From: VRUE01 sp963727465
Lineage (GTDB): Bacteria; Actinomycetota; Thermoleophilia; Solirubrobacterales; 70-9
Direction of reading: 5' to 3'
Length of the DNA stretch: 64,000 bases
NCBI GenBank assembly: GCA_963727465.1
Contig: CAVSGL010000015.1
Coordinates: 31,677-95,676, forward strand
Part shown: one piece after another, positions 8,429 to 17,035 of the stretch
How the letters are laid out: each line of letters begins with the position of its first letter
How positions within the stretch are numbered: the first letter of the stretch is position 1
Position numbers and translations under genes: made by a program
Notes under the pieces: generated by a model
Databases searched by the model: none
What the model saw: only the letters and a program-made list of their open reading frames with translations
What the model was told of the DNA's origin: nothing

Positions 8429-9514
8429 CTACTGCTCCAGCGCGAGGCCGTAGGGAAGGGTGAGGCGCGCCGCCGCCGCCGCGTCGAGCCCGTCGAGCGC
8501 CGCCGGGCGCAGCACCGCGATCGGCTGCCCGAGGCCGGCTTCCATCCTGCCGGCGAGACCGGGGATCGCGCTGCCGGGCCCGCAGAGGACGATGCGGTCG
8601 ACCGGCAGAGCCGCCTCCTGAGCGCCGTAGTAGTCGAGCGAGAGGCGCATCTCGTCGAGCAGCGCGGAGACGCCCTCTTCGAGCGCCCGCCGTACCGCGG
8701 CGACCGTCTCGGAATCGCCCTCGATCTCCTCCGGCGCCCGCTCGAGCCCGACGTGGGCGAGCCACTGGGTCGCGTGCTCGGAGGTCAGTCCGAGCGAAGC
8801 GGCGAGCGCCCCGGTCGGAGCCTCCAGGCCGGCGTGCGAGACGCGGGTGAACAGGCAGGAGCGTCCCCGGGCAACCGCGAGGTTGGTGACGTCTCCGACG
8901 TTGCAGTAGAGGACGGCAGAGCCGGGACGCTCGGCCCCCTCCGCCGGTTCCGGATCCCCCTCGCCGGCAAGCGCCCGGATCATCCCGAAGGCGGAGAGAT
9001 CGACGCCGACCGGCTCGAGGCCGGCGTGGCGGATCGGCTCGACGAAGCTGGAGACCATGTCGCGGCGCGCGGCGACGACGATCACGTCGACCTGCGGCGC
9101 CTGGCCCTCCTCAGCGGGAACGCCGCCGACCACCTGATGCTCGAGCACCGCCTGGTCGAGCGGCATCGGCATCTGCTCCTGCGCCTGGAAGCGGATCGCC
9201 GCCTCAAGCTCCTTCGGGTCCTCGATCGCCGGCAGGCGCAGGGTGCGCACGACCACGCGCTGGTTGCCGATCCCGAGCCGCACCCGCTTGCCGAGCCTGC
9301 GCTCGGCGAACAGCTCCTTCAGCGTCGCCGCGAGGGCGTCGGGGTCCTCCACCTCTCCCTCGTGGAAGCTGCCGGGCGCCAGCGGCGCGATCGCGGTTTC
9401 CTTCAGCTCCGCCGAGCCGTTGAGGCGAACCTCGGTCGCGGCGACGCTGCGGGCCTCGATGTCGAGCCCGACGACGCTGTCGATCTTCTGCTTGGTGATT
9501 CCGCTGAGTCGCAT
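8429..9514 (-). CDS. pilM: PilM-like actin-fold ATPase of the type IV pilus
   Basis: A 361-residue cytoplasmic protein of the FtsA/PilM actin-like fold. Landmarks are VVGLDIEARSVAATEV (phosphate-1 strand), AIRFQAQEQMPMPLDQAV (1C domain), VIVVAARRDMVSSF, VGVDLSAFGM, and RIVLCGPGSAIPGL (phosphate-2/adenosine motif). PilM binds the PilN peptide and forms the cytoplasmic part of the machine. ATG 9514 (MRLSGITKQKIDS) is chosen because homologues start shortly before the VGLDIE strand. The 27 further upstream codons are Arg/Asp-rich and unlike the family. No clear Shine-Dalgarno is seen. Confidence 0.88.
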   Translation of the reverse strand: MRLSGITKQKIDSVVGLDIEARSVAATEVRLNGSAELKETAIAPLAPGSFHEGEVEDPDALAATLKELFAERRLGKRVRLGIGNQRVVVRTLRLPAIEDPKELEAAIRFQAQEQMPMPLDQAVLEHQVVGGVPAEEGQAPQVDVIVVAARRDMVSSFVEPIRHAGLEPVGVDLSAFGMIRALAGEGDPEPAEGAERPGSAVLYCNVGDVTNLAVARGRSCLFTRVSHAGLEAPTGALAASLGLTSEHATQWLAHVGLERAPEEIEGDSETVAAVRRALEEGVSALLDEMRLSLDYYGAQEAALPVDRIVLCGPGSAIPGLAGRMEAGLGQPIAVLRPAALDGLDAAAAARLTLPYGLALEQ

Positions 9515-9628
9515 GGAGAGGCGGGCATCTGGAGCGTCTCGGGGCGCCCGCCCTCTCTGCATCGACAAGAAGGCCGCCGACCTTTCGCCCTGCAACTACT
9601 CATTTCTAGGAGAACCTGGACGGAACTA

Positions 9629-10810
9629 CTACTCGGCCGGGCAGCTGGGCACGCCGCCGTCGCCGCCGACCCGTTCCGCGTCGACGATCAGCTGTTCCGC
9701 GGTCGCCGCGGAGATCGCCTTGCCGCTCTGGGCCTCGAGCTCGGCGACGAAGGCGCCGAGCTTGCCTTCCGCGCTCGCCGAGCCCTCTTCTTCGCTCGCG
9801 TGCCGCAGCTTCGCTTCGAGGCTGTTGGCGATGCCGTGCGGGAGGCCCGCGCCTGCGACCGCTTCGCGCAGGCCGGCGATCGTCAGCCGCGGATCGCCGA
9901 ACATCTGCACGCGGTCGTTCGGGTAGCCCTCGGTCACGTAGACGTTGCCGAGCGGGTCGGCGCCCACGCCGGCCGCATACTGGAACTGGCCGTCGCCGGA
10001 GCCGAGGCTGCCCCACTCGCCGACGAAGGCACCGGAGGAGTCGAACTGCTCGATACGGCTGTTGTTCGTGTCGGCGACGTAGATCTCGCCGCTGGGCCCG
10101 GCGGCGATCCCGCGCGGTGAGTTGAACTGACCGTCGGCCGAGCCGAAACCGCCCCACTTGCGGACGAAGGCACCGGACGGGCCGAACTGCTGAACCCGGT
10201 TGTTGAAGGTGTCGACGACGTAGACGTCGCCGGAAGGCCCGACGGCGAGCGCGAAGGGCGTGTGGAACTGCCCGTTGCCCGAGCCGGATCGACCCCACCA
10301 GGCGACGAAGTTGCCGGCCGCGTCGAACTTCTGGATGCGGTCGTTGTCGGTGTCGGCGACGTAGACGCCGCCCTCCGCATCGACCGCGACCGAGAACGGC
10401 AGCCTGAACTGTCCCGGGCCCGAGCCGAAGCCTCCCCAGGCGCGGATGAAATTCCCCGCCGGACCGAATACCTCGATCCGGTCGTTGCCGGTGTCGGCGA
10501 CGTAGAGGTCGCCCGTGGGGCCGATCGCGACGCCGAGCGGCGAGCTGAGCTGCCCGGCGCCCGCTCCGAACGTCCCCCAGCCCGCCTCGAACCGGTGGCA
10601 CGGCCCGAAGACCTGAATGCGGTTGTTGAAGCTGTCGGCGACGTAGACGTCGCCCTGCCCGTCGGCGGCGATCCCCGCCGGCGATTCGAATTGACTCTCG
10701 CCCGACCCCTGTTCGCCCCAGGTCGCGAGGAAGCCGAAATCGGCCCGGGCAAGCGGGGCGCAGACGAGCGTGACGAGGACGGCGCAGGCTACGAGCAGGG
10801 AGCGCATCAT
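9629..10810 (-). CDS. Secreted NHL-repeat beta-propeller with C-terminal FIMAH domain
   Basis: Begins with a Sec signal peptide (MMRSLLVACAVLVTLVCAPLARA, cleavage before DFG). Six tandem NHL repeats then follow, each with the pattern GVAxGPxGDVYVADTxNxRIQxFGPxGxF and spacer WGGFGSGxGQF, which together make one six-bladed propeller. Residues about 325-380 match the FIMAH helical domain (SLEAKLRHA, FVAELEAQSGKAIS, AEQLIVDAERV). Such proteins are surface or secreted binding proteins with no known enzymatic activity. The ATG at 10810 places the signal peptide at the N-terminus; upstream codons to 10852 are Arg-rich and are rejected. Its position between pilM and pilD suggests an extracellular pilus or adhesion accessory. 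Confidence 0.85.
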   Translation of the reverse strand: MMRSLLVACAVLVTLVCAPLARADFGFLATWGEQGSGESQFESPAGIAADGQGDVYVADSFNNRIQVFGPCHRFEAGWGTFGAGAGQLSSPLGVAIGPTGDLYVADTGNDRIEVFGPAGNFIRAWGGFGSGPGQFRLPFSVAVDAEGGVYVADTDNDRIQKFDAAGNFVAWWGRSGSGNGQFHTPFALAVGPSGDVYVVDTFNNRVQQFGPSGAFVRKWGGFGSADGQFNSPRGIAAGPSGEIYVADTNNSRIEQFDSSGAFVGEWGSLGSGDGQFQYAAGVGADPLGNVYVTEGYPNDRVQMFGDPRLTIAGLREAVAGAGLPHGIANSLEAKLRHASEEEGSASAEGKLGAFVAELEAQSGKAISAATAEQLIVDAERVGGDGGVPSCPAE

Positions 10811-10928
10811 TGGACGATCATCGACTCGCCGCCGGGGCCCCGTTTCCACCATCCGTCCTCTTTAGCCGAATATCTCAATCCAATGGACGAGAACCCGGTA
10901 GGGAAACGCGATGCGACCCTGCGCCGGG

Positions 10929-11681
10929 TCAGAACGTGCCCAGGTACCAGTCGACGAGCTGATCGCCGGCGAGCAGGCCGACGACCCCGCCGAGGGCGAG
11001 GAAGGGGCCGAAGGGGATCGCCCGCTTGCGCGCCGCCGCGCCCTCGCGGGCGATCATCGCCAGGCCGACCAGGGCGCCGGCGAGCAGCGCGACGAGGATC
11101 GCGGGCGCCACGTTGCGGCCGAGGAAGACGCCCATCGTCGCCGCCAGCTTGACGTCGCCGAGACCCATCCCCTTCGGGTAGGCGAGCGCCGCGGCGAACA
11201 GCACGCCCCCCGCCGCGGTGGCGGCGATCGCCCGCTCGGGCAAGCTGCCCGGGTCGCCCGCGGCGGCGACCGCCGCGCCGAGGAGCGCGCCGACGAGCAG
11301 GATCTTGTTGGGGATGATCCGCCGCTCGAGATCGGTCAGCGTGATCGCCGTCAGCATCGTCACGAAGACAAGGCCGAGCACCACCTCCCACGGTTCGTCC
11401 CAGAAGACAAGGGTCGTGGTCGCGTAGAGCGCCCCCAGCGTCAGCTCGGTCAGCGGGTAGCGGGCGGAGATCGGCTCGCCGCAACAGCGCGCCCGCCCGC
11501 GCAGCAGCAGCCAGGAGACGACCGGCACGTTGTCGTAGGCGGCGATCTGGCTGCCGCAACGGGGGCAGCGCGAGCGCGGCCCGACGATCGATTCGCCCCG
11601 CGGCACCCGGTGCGCGACCACGGTGACGAAGCTGCCGGCGAGGAGCCCTCCAAGGAAGGCAAGCACCGCGGCGGCGGCCAC
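10929..11681 (-). CDS. pilD: Prepilin peptidase / N-methyltransferase (A24 family)
   Basis: A 250-residue polytopic membrane aspartyl protease that cleaves class III signal peptides of the pilins encoded nearby. The N-terminal methylase half has the zinc-type CPRC motif and a CC pair (residues about 39-70). The two catalytic aspartates lie in LTDLERRIIPN and in GMGLGDVKL, the standard A24 pair. About eight hydrophobic helices are visible. It lies three bases after the upstream pseudopilin gene, so it is co-transcribed with its substrates. Confidence 0.95.
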   Translation of the reverse strand: MAAAAVLAFLGGLLAGSFVTVVAHRVPRGESIVGPRSRCPRCGSQIAAYDNVPVVSWLLLRGRARCCGEPISARYPLTELTLGALYATTTLVFWDEPWEVVLGLVFVTMLTAITLTDLERRIIPNKILLVGALLGAAVAAAGDPGSLPERAIAATAAGGVLFAAALAYPKGMGLGDVKLAATMGVFLGRNVAPAILVALLAGALVGLAMIAREGAAARKRAIPFGPFLALGGVVGLLAGDQLVDWYLGTF

Positions 11682-11684
11682 CTG

Positions 11685-13187
11685 CTAGCCGCCTTCTTCT
11701 TCGGTCGCCCCGCCTTCCAGCGGCGTCTTCGTGTCGACCTCGAGCCGGGTCGGGTAGTTCGGATGGTCGTACATGATCGGTATCGCGTCGGCGGGGGTGT
11801 TGGCGCGGTCGACGCTGAGCGCGACGCCGAGCCGGCGATTCGCGGGGATCACCCGCGGGGCTTCCTGGAATTCCATCGTCAGGCGGATCTTCGCCCAGTA
11901 GTTTCGCGGCCAGTAGCCGTTTCCCTCCGGCCGGTAGGTCCAGTACGGGTTGCCGTCGCCGGTGCCGATCAGCATCGTGTCGGTGGCTTCCGTTTCTTCG
12001 CCGGAGCCGCTTTCCGTGCGTTCGAACAGATAGACGCAGAGCGTCCCGGTGTAGAGCGCATCGTTGAGCGTACGGGTGTAGAACTCGAGCGTCACCTTGC
12101 CGCCCATTTCGAAGGCTTTCGGCAGCGGGTCGGTGACCCAGCGGTGCACCTGTGACTCCGGATGGGTGGTACCCGTCGGCACGTAGTGACAACCGCTGGT
12201 GTCGTCGCGGCGAATCTGAACGCCCTTGTCGGTGTCCGGGGTCGGCTCGAGGTAGAAGTCGTCCGCGTAGTCGTGCAGCGCCGGCAGGGTTTCGTCTTCC
12301 GGGTAGGGGTCCGGCGCGCCCGCGAGCAACAGGGTGTCGGGCGCTCCAGGCTGTTCGCTGCCGGTGCGCGGGCCGCTTTCGCAGGTCCCGAGGGTGTTGT
12401 GCAGCAGGTGATCGGCAGTGATTTCCTCGCGTTCGGTGCTGCCGTCGGCGGCGCACGCCGTGTCGGAGAGGAAGAACTGCTGCGCGGTCACGTCGGTGCC
12501 GTTGCCGCCTTCGCCGCCCCCGCCGCCTCCGCCACCGCCTTCGGGCGGTTCTTCTTCAGGCGGTTCTTCTTCGCTCCCCACTTCTTCTTCTTCTTCGACC
12601 TTGGGGTCGGTGACCGCCGACTGCACTTCGACATAGCCCGCTTCGCCGCCCTGGCTCACCGCCCCCCGGTCGGGTTTGACCGCGACGACGATCTGCTTGT
12701 AGTCCTGTTCGCCTTCGCACAGTTCGGCCGAGCACGTCGGGTCGTTGCGCCAGACGACGTACCGATACACGGTTCCTCTGACGCCGCCTTGTTCGGTGTT
12801 GCCGGTGAAGAATTCGGATTCCGGGCTGAATCCCGTTTCGCTGTTCACGTCCACCGGGAAGTAGGCCTGCGGCGGGTTGCCGCGCTTCAGCGCGAAGAGC
12901 CCCCCGTTGACCCGGTAGTTCGGGCTCTTCTGGTTGCTCGACGTGGCCGGCATCGTGTTCACCGCCAGGTCTTCGTAGGGAATGCTGTGCAGGCGCTCCA
13001 TCTCTTCCTGGGCGAGGTCGAGCGCGACCTGGGTCGCCTTCGCGCGCTGGGCGTTCTTCGTCGCCGCGCCCAGCACGCCGAAGGTCGCCGCGGCGCCCAT
13101 CACCAGCACGACCGCGGCAACCAGCACCTCGATCATCGTCAGCCCCGCCTCGCCGCCGCCGAGTCGCTTGTCGGCCCACTCGCGCAT
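11685..13187 (-). CDS. Large PilV-like pseudopilin with class III signal peptide
   Basis: A 500-residue protein. The prepilin processing site GEAG/LTMIEVLVAAVVL (residues 13-29, Glu at +5) is followed by the hydrophobic pilin helix and a QVALDLAQEEMERLHSIPYEDL segment typical of PilV-type minor pilins. Around residue 205-235 there is an acidic Pro/Glu tract and a run of nine glycines. The C-terminal 250 residues form an extra beta-rich domain (LVLDT-like jelly-roll pattern ending in RLEVDTKTP), making it far longer than usual PilV (~150-200 aa). It may be a tip adhesin. Glutamate is encoded almost only by GAA, unlike the neighbouring cytoplasmic genes. Confidence 0.85.
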   Translation of the reverse strand: MREWADKRLGGGEAGLTMIEVLVAAVVLVMGAAATFGVLGAATKNAQRAKATQVALDLAQEEMERLHSIPYEDLAVNTMPATSSNQKSPNYRVNGGLFALKRGNPPQAYFPVDVNSETGFSPESEFFTGNTEQGGVRGTVYRYVVWRNDPTCSAELCEGEQDYKQIVVAVKPDRGAVSQGGEAGYVEVQSAVTDPKVEEEEEVGSEEEPPEEEPPEGGGGGGGGGEGGNGTDVTAQQFFLSDTACAADGSTEREEITADHLLHNTLGTCESGPRTGSEQPGAPDTLLLAGAPDPYPEDETLPALHDYADDFYLEPTPDTDKGVQIRRDDTSGCHYVPTGTTHPESQVHRWVTDPLPKAFEMGGKVTLEFYTRTLNDALYTGTLCVYLFERTESGSGEETEATDTMLIGTGDGNPYWTYRPEGNGYWPRNYWAKIRLTMEFQEAPRVIPANRRLGVALSVDRANTPADAIPIMYDHPNYPTRLEVDTKTPLEGGATEEEGG

Positions 13188-13190
13188 AGC

Positions 13191-13772
13191 TCAGCCGAGA
13201 TAGCTCTGGATCCGCAGGCCGGCGCCGTCGGTAACGGTCAGCTCGCCCCTGCCATCGGGGTTTTCGATGTGCAGGGTGATGCCGACGTAGCTCGGTTCTT
13301 CGAGGTTCGGTTCGTAGTTGAAGACGTTGCTGTCGTCGAGGCCGCTGACCAAGACCGTCGGCGTGCCTTCGCTGCCGAGCACTTCGGGGTCGGTCTCGGT
13401 GCGCGTACAGGCGGTCACCGTGCAGCTGTAGGTGACCCGACAGGGAATGGACGCGGCGCTTTCGCTGGTCTGCACGGCGCCGCCGCATTCGACCCGGCGC
13501 AGCCGGGTTTCGAATTCGACCTGCGAGCCGCTGGCGCTGAAGACCTGGACGCCGTTGCGGATCTCACGCGTCATCCGCTCGAGCACGTAGCGTGCCGTGG
13601 AGATTTCCTGCGTCTTCTTGCTCAGCTTCGGCTGATCGCGAACGGCGCTGATCAGCATCGCGCAGGCGGCGCCGACGATGATCACGCTCATCGCCGAGGC
13701 GACCAGCAGCTCGACCAGGGTCAGCCCGGCCTCGCGCTCGTGGGCGGCGAAGCGCCGCCGCAGGACGCTCAT
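13191..13772 (-). CDS. PulJ/PilW-like pseudopilin
   Basis: A 193-residue protein with prepilin motif EAG/LTLVELLVASAMSVIIVG (residues 14-31) and a following ARYVLERMTREIRNG segment, characteristic of PulJ/GspJ-type minor pilins. The globular part has four cysteines in a VTYSCTVTACTRTE pattern. It overlaps the upstream propeller gene by 4 bases and is three bases ahead of the larger pseudopilin. Expected to take part in the priming complex at the pilus tip. Confidence 0.85.
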   Translation of the reverse strand: MSVLRRRFAAHEREAGLTLVELLVASAMSVIIVGAACAMLISAVRDQPKLSKKTQEISTARYVLERMTREIRNGVQVFSASGSQVEFETRLRRVECGGAVQTSESAASIPCRVTYSCTVTACTRTETDPEVLGSEGTPTVLVSGLDDSNVFNYEPNLEEPSYVGITLHIENPDGRGELTVTDGAGLRIQSYLG

Positions 13773-16234
13773 CGCCGGCCTCGCCTGTGGTGGCGGGTGT
13801 GCTTGCGACTGTGGCCGCCCGCGCCGACCAGCTTGAAGGCGCGCCGGCTCGGCCTCGCCTCCCAGACGCCCGCGTTGACGGCCTTGACCCGGAAGACGTG
13901 CCGGCCGCGACCCAGCTTGCGCACCTTCGCCGGCGAGTTGCAGCGGTGCCAGCGGTGGCGGTCGAGGCGGCAGATGAACCTGGTGCCCGACTGGCCGGTC
14001 GCGTCGACGAAGCGGAAGACCGGGCGACGCTTGCGCGTCTTGAAGGCAGGCCCGAAGGTGATCCTGCTCCGGGGGGCCTGAGAGTGGGAGTCGCCGGAGC
14101 TGTCGAGCGCGCCTCCGCTCGTCGGCGCCGGCGCCGGTGAAGTCGCGCCGGCTCCACCGCCGCCGCTTCCGCCCCCACCATCGCCTCCCGACGATTCTTC
14201 GCTCTGCTGCCGGTAGGCGATTTCGCCCGAGCAGGCCGAGACGAAGCCGTTGGCTTCGGCGGTCGCGTGGAACGTGGTCGTCGTGCCGGCGCCGACGTGG
14301 ACGGCGATCCCCGCCCCTTCGAGCTGCGCGACGCTGCCGGTGCCCACCGGCTCGCCCGAGCAGTTGACGGTCGAGTAGAGCTTGACCGCGGCCCCCGGTG
14401 CGCCGGGGTCCGACCCGAGCACCCGTGGATCGGTCGAGGCGGCGGGCGACTGCGGATCGGTGCCCTTGAGGCTCGGGCCAGGCGGCGCCAGTTCGCCTTC
14501 CAGCCCTTTGCTGTTGCCGCGCGACACCAGCAGCGGCCCGCCGCCGGTGCGCTCGTAGATGTCTTCGTCGCTGTCTTCGTCGGCTTCGGTCAGCTGCTCT
14601 TCGCTGGTGAGGAAGGCGAGGCTGCCGTCGGCCGAGACGGCGCGCAGCTGCGCCGGGTACGGTCCGTTGCCGCGATAGGGCCCGCCGCCTTCGGTCTGCT
14701 GTCCGAGCGAGACGAGCGTCGTCGCGCCGGAGCTGCGTTCGTAGATGTCGGTCTCTTCGTCGCTGTCGCCGAAGGCGCTGAGGTCGCCTTCCGGTTCGGC
14801 CGGCGCCAGCGCTTCGTCGGTCACGAAGAAGATCTTCGATCCGTCAGCGGAGGCGCCGGCGAAGCCGGCGTCCTTTTCGCCGTTGCCGCATTCAACCGTG
14901 CAGCCCGATCCAGGCAGGGAGACGCGCGTCGTCGCTTCGCTCGAGAGGTTCCGCGAGTAGACGTCGGCGCGGTTGTCCGCGTCGCCTTCGGTCAGCTTCG
15001 CGGCCGTGCTGAAGATCGCCAGCGAACCGTCAGTGGAAATCCAGTTCAGTTCCGGCGCCTCGCCGCCGGTGTCGCAGGAGGCGCAGGCCGGGTCGCCCGC
15101 GGAGACGAGCTCAGTCGTGCCGCCACCGCGAGCGTAGATGTCGACGGCGGAGTCGGTGTCGGCGCCGGAGAACGAATCGGCGGTCGCGAAGAAGACCGCG
15201 CCGCCGTCCGCCGAGCCCGCGAGGAGGGTGGCGATCACCGTGCCGTTTTCGCCTCCGGGCCCGACCGATGCGAGCGCCGGCGTTCCCCCCGACCAGTCGT
15301 AGACGTCCTGCTCTTCGTCGGTGTCGGCCGGCGCGATCCGTTCGTTGGTCTCGAAGAAGACGTGTGCCCCGTTGGCCGAGATGACGCTGGTGGCGCTCGG
15401 CGGGCAGGCGCCGGCCGGGCAGGCTTCCGGCCCCGCCCCGGGCGTGCTGACCAGCTTCGTTTCGAGGCTTTCCAGGTCTCGCTCGTAGAGGTCCGCTTCG
15501 CTGTCGGTGTCGGCGCCGACCAGCGGTTCGGGGGTGCTGAAGATCGCCTTGGTCCCGTCTTCGGAGGCGCCGCGGAAGTCGACCGGCGACGTGCCGGCGC
15601 CGCAGCCCGAGCAGGCCGGTCCGGCGACCGAGACCAGCGTCGTCCTTTCAGTGACCAGATTGCGCATATAGAGGTCGGCGCCGCTGTCGGTGTCGGCGGA
15701 AGAGAGGCGCTCGGTGCTGACGAAGAAGACCCGGCGGCCTTCGTCGACAATGCCGCCTGGCGCGGCGTTGGCGTCGGCGCCGCCGTTGCCGCAGTCCGTC
15801 GCCGCGCAGGACGAGTCGCCGGCCGAGACCAGGGTCGTCCTGTTTTCCGCCAGGTCGCGGACGTAGATGTCGGTCGCGCTGTCGGTGTCGGCTTCGATCA
15901 GCCGCTCCTTGGTGGCGAAGAAGATCTCGTTGCCGTCAGGGCTCGCCGCGAGGTACTGCGCCGGATATGCGTCGTTGCCTCCGGCCGGGCCGAGCGAGAC
16001 CTCGCGGGTGACGTAGCCGAGGCCACCCTCGAAGTCGCGCACGTAGATGTCGGGCTGGCTGTCCGTGTCGCCGGAAACGAGTTTGTCGGTGGTGCTGAAG
16101 ACGGCCACACCGCCGTCTTCGGAGATGCCCTCGAAGCGCGCGCCGGCGGCGTTGGCTGCGGGCGCCGCCAGCGCCATCGCCATCAGCGCTACCAGCCCAG
16201 ATAGGGAGAGACGTGCTTTCCGCTTTGCAGGCAT
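13769..16234 (-). CDS. Secreted beta-propeller protein with repeated DTDS-type motifs
   Basis: An 821-residue exported protein. The signal peptide is MPAKRKARLSLSGLVALMAMALAAPAANA. About nine repeats of roughly 60 residues follow (PD40/TolB-like blades). Each carries a G/A-D-T-D-S-x-x-D-I/L-Y-x-R-D motif that could bind calcium, plus an ISEDG or ASADGS turn with F-F-x-T. After a Gly/Ser/Pro linker (about 690-730) a basic C-terminal domain follows (FRFVDATGQSGTRFICRLDRHRW), which resembles extracellular Ig-like repeats, ending in a His/Arg/Lys tail. ATG 16234 puts the signal at the N-terminus. Being inside the pilus cluster, and overlapping the pseudopilin gene downstream, it is likely a surface adhesin or pilus accessory. 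Confidence 0.8.
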   Translation of the reverse strand: MPAKRKARLSLSGLVALMAMALAAPAANAAGARFEGISEDGGVAVFSTTDKLVSGDTDSQPDIYVRDFEGGLGYVTREVSLGPAGGNDAYPAQYLAASPDGNEIFFATKERLIEADTDSATDIYVRDLAENRTTLVSAGDSSCAATDCGNGGADANAAPGGIVDEGRRVFFVSTERLSSADTDSGADLYMRNLVTERTTLVSVAGPACSGCGAGTSPVDFRGASEDGTKAIFSTPEPLVGADTDSEADLYERDLESLETKLVSTPGAGPEACPAGACPPSATSVISANGAHVFFETNERIAPADTDEEQDVYDWSGGTPALASVGPGGENGTVIATLLAGSADGGAVFFATADSFSGADTDSAVDIYARGGGTTELVSAGDPACASCDTGGEAPELNWISTDGSLAIFSTAAKLTEGDADNRADVYSRNLSSEATTRVSLPGSGCTVECGNGEKDAGFAGASADGSKIFFVTDEALAPAEPEGDLSAFGDSDEETDIYERSSGATTLVSLGQQTEGGGPYRGNGPYPAQLRAVSADGSLAFLTSEEQLTEADEDSDEDIYERTGGGPLLVSRGNSKGLEGELAPPGPSLKGTDPQSPAASTDPRVLGSDPGAPGAAVKLYSTVNCSGEPVGTGSVAQLEGAGIAVHVGAGTTTTFHATAEANGFVSACSGEIAYRQQSEESSGGDGGGGSGGGGAGATSPAPAPTSGGALDSSGDSHSQAPRSRITFGPAFKTRKRRPVFRFVDATGQSGTRFICRLDRHRWHRCNSPAKVRKLGRGRHVFRVKAVNAGVWEARPSRRAFKLVGAGGHSRKHTRHHRRGRR

Positions 16235-16310
16235 CGTTGTTCTATCGGTTGCGATCGACCATCCGTTTAGGTCAGGTGGACGCCTGACCCAGCGCGCGCA
16301 GCCCCCCAAC

Positions 16311-16352
16311 AAGCGCCGAGGGGCGGGCACAAAGGCCCGCCCCTCGGCGCTT
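16311..16352 (-). terminator. 18-bp hairpin after the major pilin gene
   Basis: AAGCGCCGAGGGGCGGGC (16311-16328) pairs perfectly with 16335-16352 around a 6-nt loop. It lies 34 bp past the pilin stop and before the next gene in the same direction. It would limit read-through so that the pilin is made in excess of the downstream pilus genes. Confidence 0.75.
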
Positions 16353-16385
16353 CACGCTTGGCTAGGCCAAGACTGAACAACCCGG

Positions 16386-16877
16386 TTAGCTACCCCAGTT
16401 GCCCCCGGTGGGACAACCGCCATTGCCCGGGTTCGAGCAGGTGTAGGTCAGCGCTCCGCCCGCGGCTCGTTCGACCGTAAATTCGGTTTCTTCACCGCCC
16501 TGCGCGGTAACGGTGATCGTGAAGCCCGTTGCGGGAACGTTGGGCTGAATGTTGAACGGGTTTCCTGCGCCGGCTTCTAGTTCGGTAGGAATCGTCGGCT
16601 CGATTTCGTGCAGGCCGTCCTGATCACAATTTTCGGCACTGTAGACGTTGTTGTTGTCCGTGGCGCACGTCTCCATTGCAACCTGTGCGGTGTGGACATA
16701 CTCCTTCGCCTTCGCGTCGCCGGCCTTTTCCTTCTGGTTGAAGAACGCCGGCAGGGCGATCGCGGCGAGGATGCCAAGGATGAGCATCACGACGAGGAGC
16801 TCGATCAGCGTGAAGCCGGCCTCCCCGTCGCCGTTGAGCCGGGCGCCTACTTTGGCCCGGAGATTCTGGAGAAACAT
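16386..16877 (-). CDS. pilA: Major type IV pilin
   Basis: A 163-residue prepilin. Processing site GDGEAG/FTLIELLVVMLILGILAAIALPAFFNQ (cleavage after Gly21, Glu at +5) is a textbook type IVa N-terminus. A two-cysteine loop near the middle (CATDNNNVYSAENC) and another pair near the C-terminus (CSNPGNGGCP) probably form disulfides. ATG 16877 is fixed by a strong AGGAGGT at five-base spacing; upstream in-frame codons belong to the riboswitch leader. A c-di-GMP riboswitch precedes the gene and a strong terminator follows it. Confidence 0.93.
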   Translation of the reverse strand: MFLQNLRAKVGARLNGDGEAGFTLIELLVVMLILGILAAIALPAFFNQKEKAGDAKAKEYVHTAQVAMETCATDNNNVYSAENCDQDGLHEIEPTIPTELEAGAGNPFNIQPNVPATGFTITVTAQGGEETEFTVERAAGGALTYTCSNPGNGGCPTGGNWGS

Positions 16878-16880
16878 CAG

Positions 16881-16896
16881 TGACCTCCTGTGGTCA
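16881..16896 (-). promoter_or_regulatory. Ribosome-site hairpin in the pilin leader
   Basis: On the transcript, UGACC and GGUCA flank the AGGAGG of the pilin ribosome binding site, so a small hairpin can hide it. It is a plausible expression platform for the upstream c-di-GMP aptamer acting on translation. Confidence 0.5.
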
Positions 16897-16947
16897 TTTC
16901 GATTTCGCCAGAGCCCCGTCGCGTTGAAGCCACGTGGTGTCTGTCGA

Positions 16948-17035
16948 CCCCGGTGGTAGCCCGGCCGACTCCCCGCAGGGAGCCCCGAGGGCTTTGCGTC
17001 ACCGCCTCGCGGCGGGTTTGCCTGTTGCACCGAGG
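16948..17035 (-). ncRNA. Class I cyclic-di-GMP riboswitch (GEMM-I) upstream of the pilin gene
   Basis: Read on the minus strand, the 88-nt element has an 8-bp closing stem (CCTCGGTG at 17028-17035 with CACCGGGG at 16948-16955). Next comes CAGGCAAACC, a short stem capped by a GCGA tetraloop, GTGACGCAAAGCC, a second stem-loop arm (CTCCC/GGGAG), and GGGCTACC. These are the conserved core blocks of GEMM-I (GGCAAACC, GACGCAAAGCC, GGCTACC and a GNRA tetraloop). The aptamer ends 70 nt before the pilin ATG. This ties pilin expression to c-di-GMP, as known for pilin genes in other bacteria. Whether it switches on or off cannot be read directly. Confidence 0.9.

Noticed and set aside
8411..10120. 569-codon plus-strand frame across pilM and the NHL gene
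   Set aside because: It is a GC-driven shadow of pilM and the NHL gene, both of which have clear family motifs on the minus strand.
12520..12610. CRISPR-like or tandem repeat array (GCC/TTC-rich)
   Set aside because: It is coding low complexity (glycine run and Pro/Glu tract) within the large pseudopilin, with no spacers.
12162..16204. Two very long plus-strand frames opposite the pseudopilin and propeller genes
   Set aside because: Repeat-like residues come from the reverse of the DTDS blades and the Glu-rich tracts; the minus-strand products have prepilin motifs and signal peptides.
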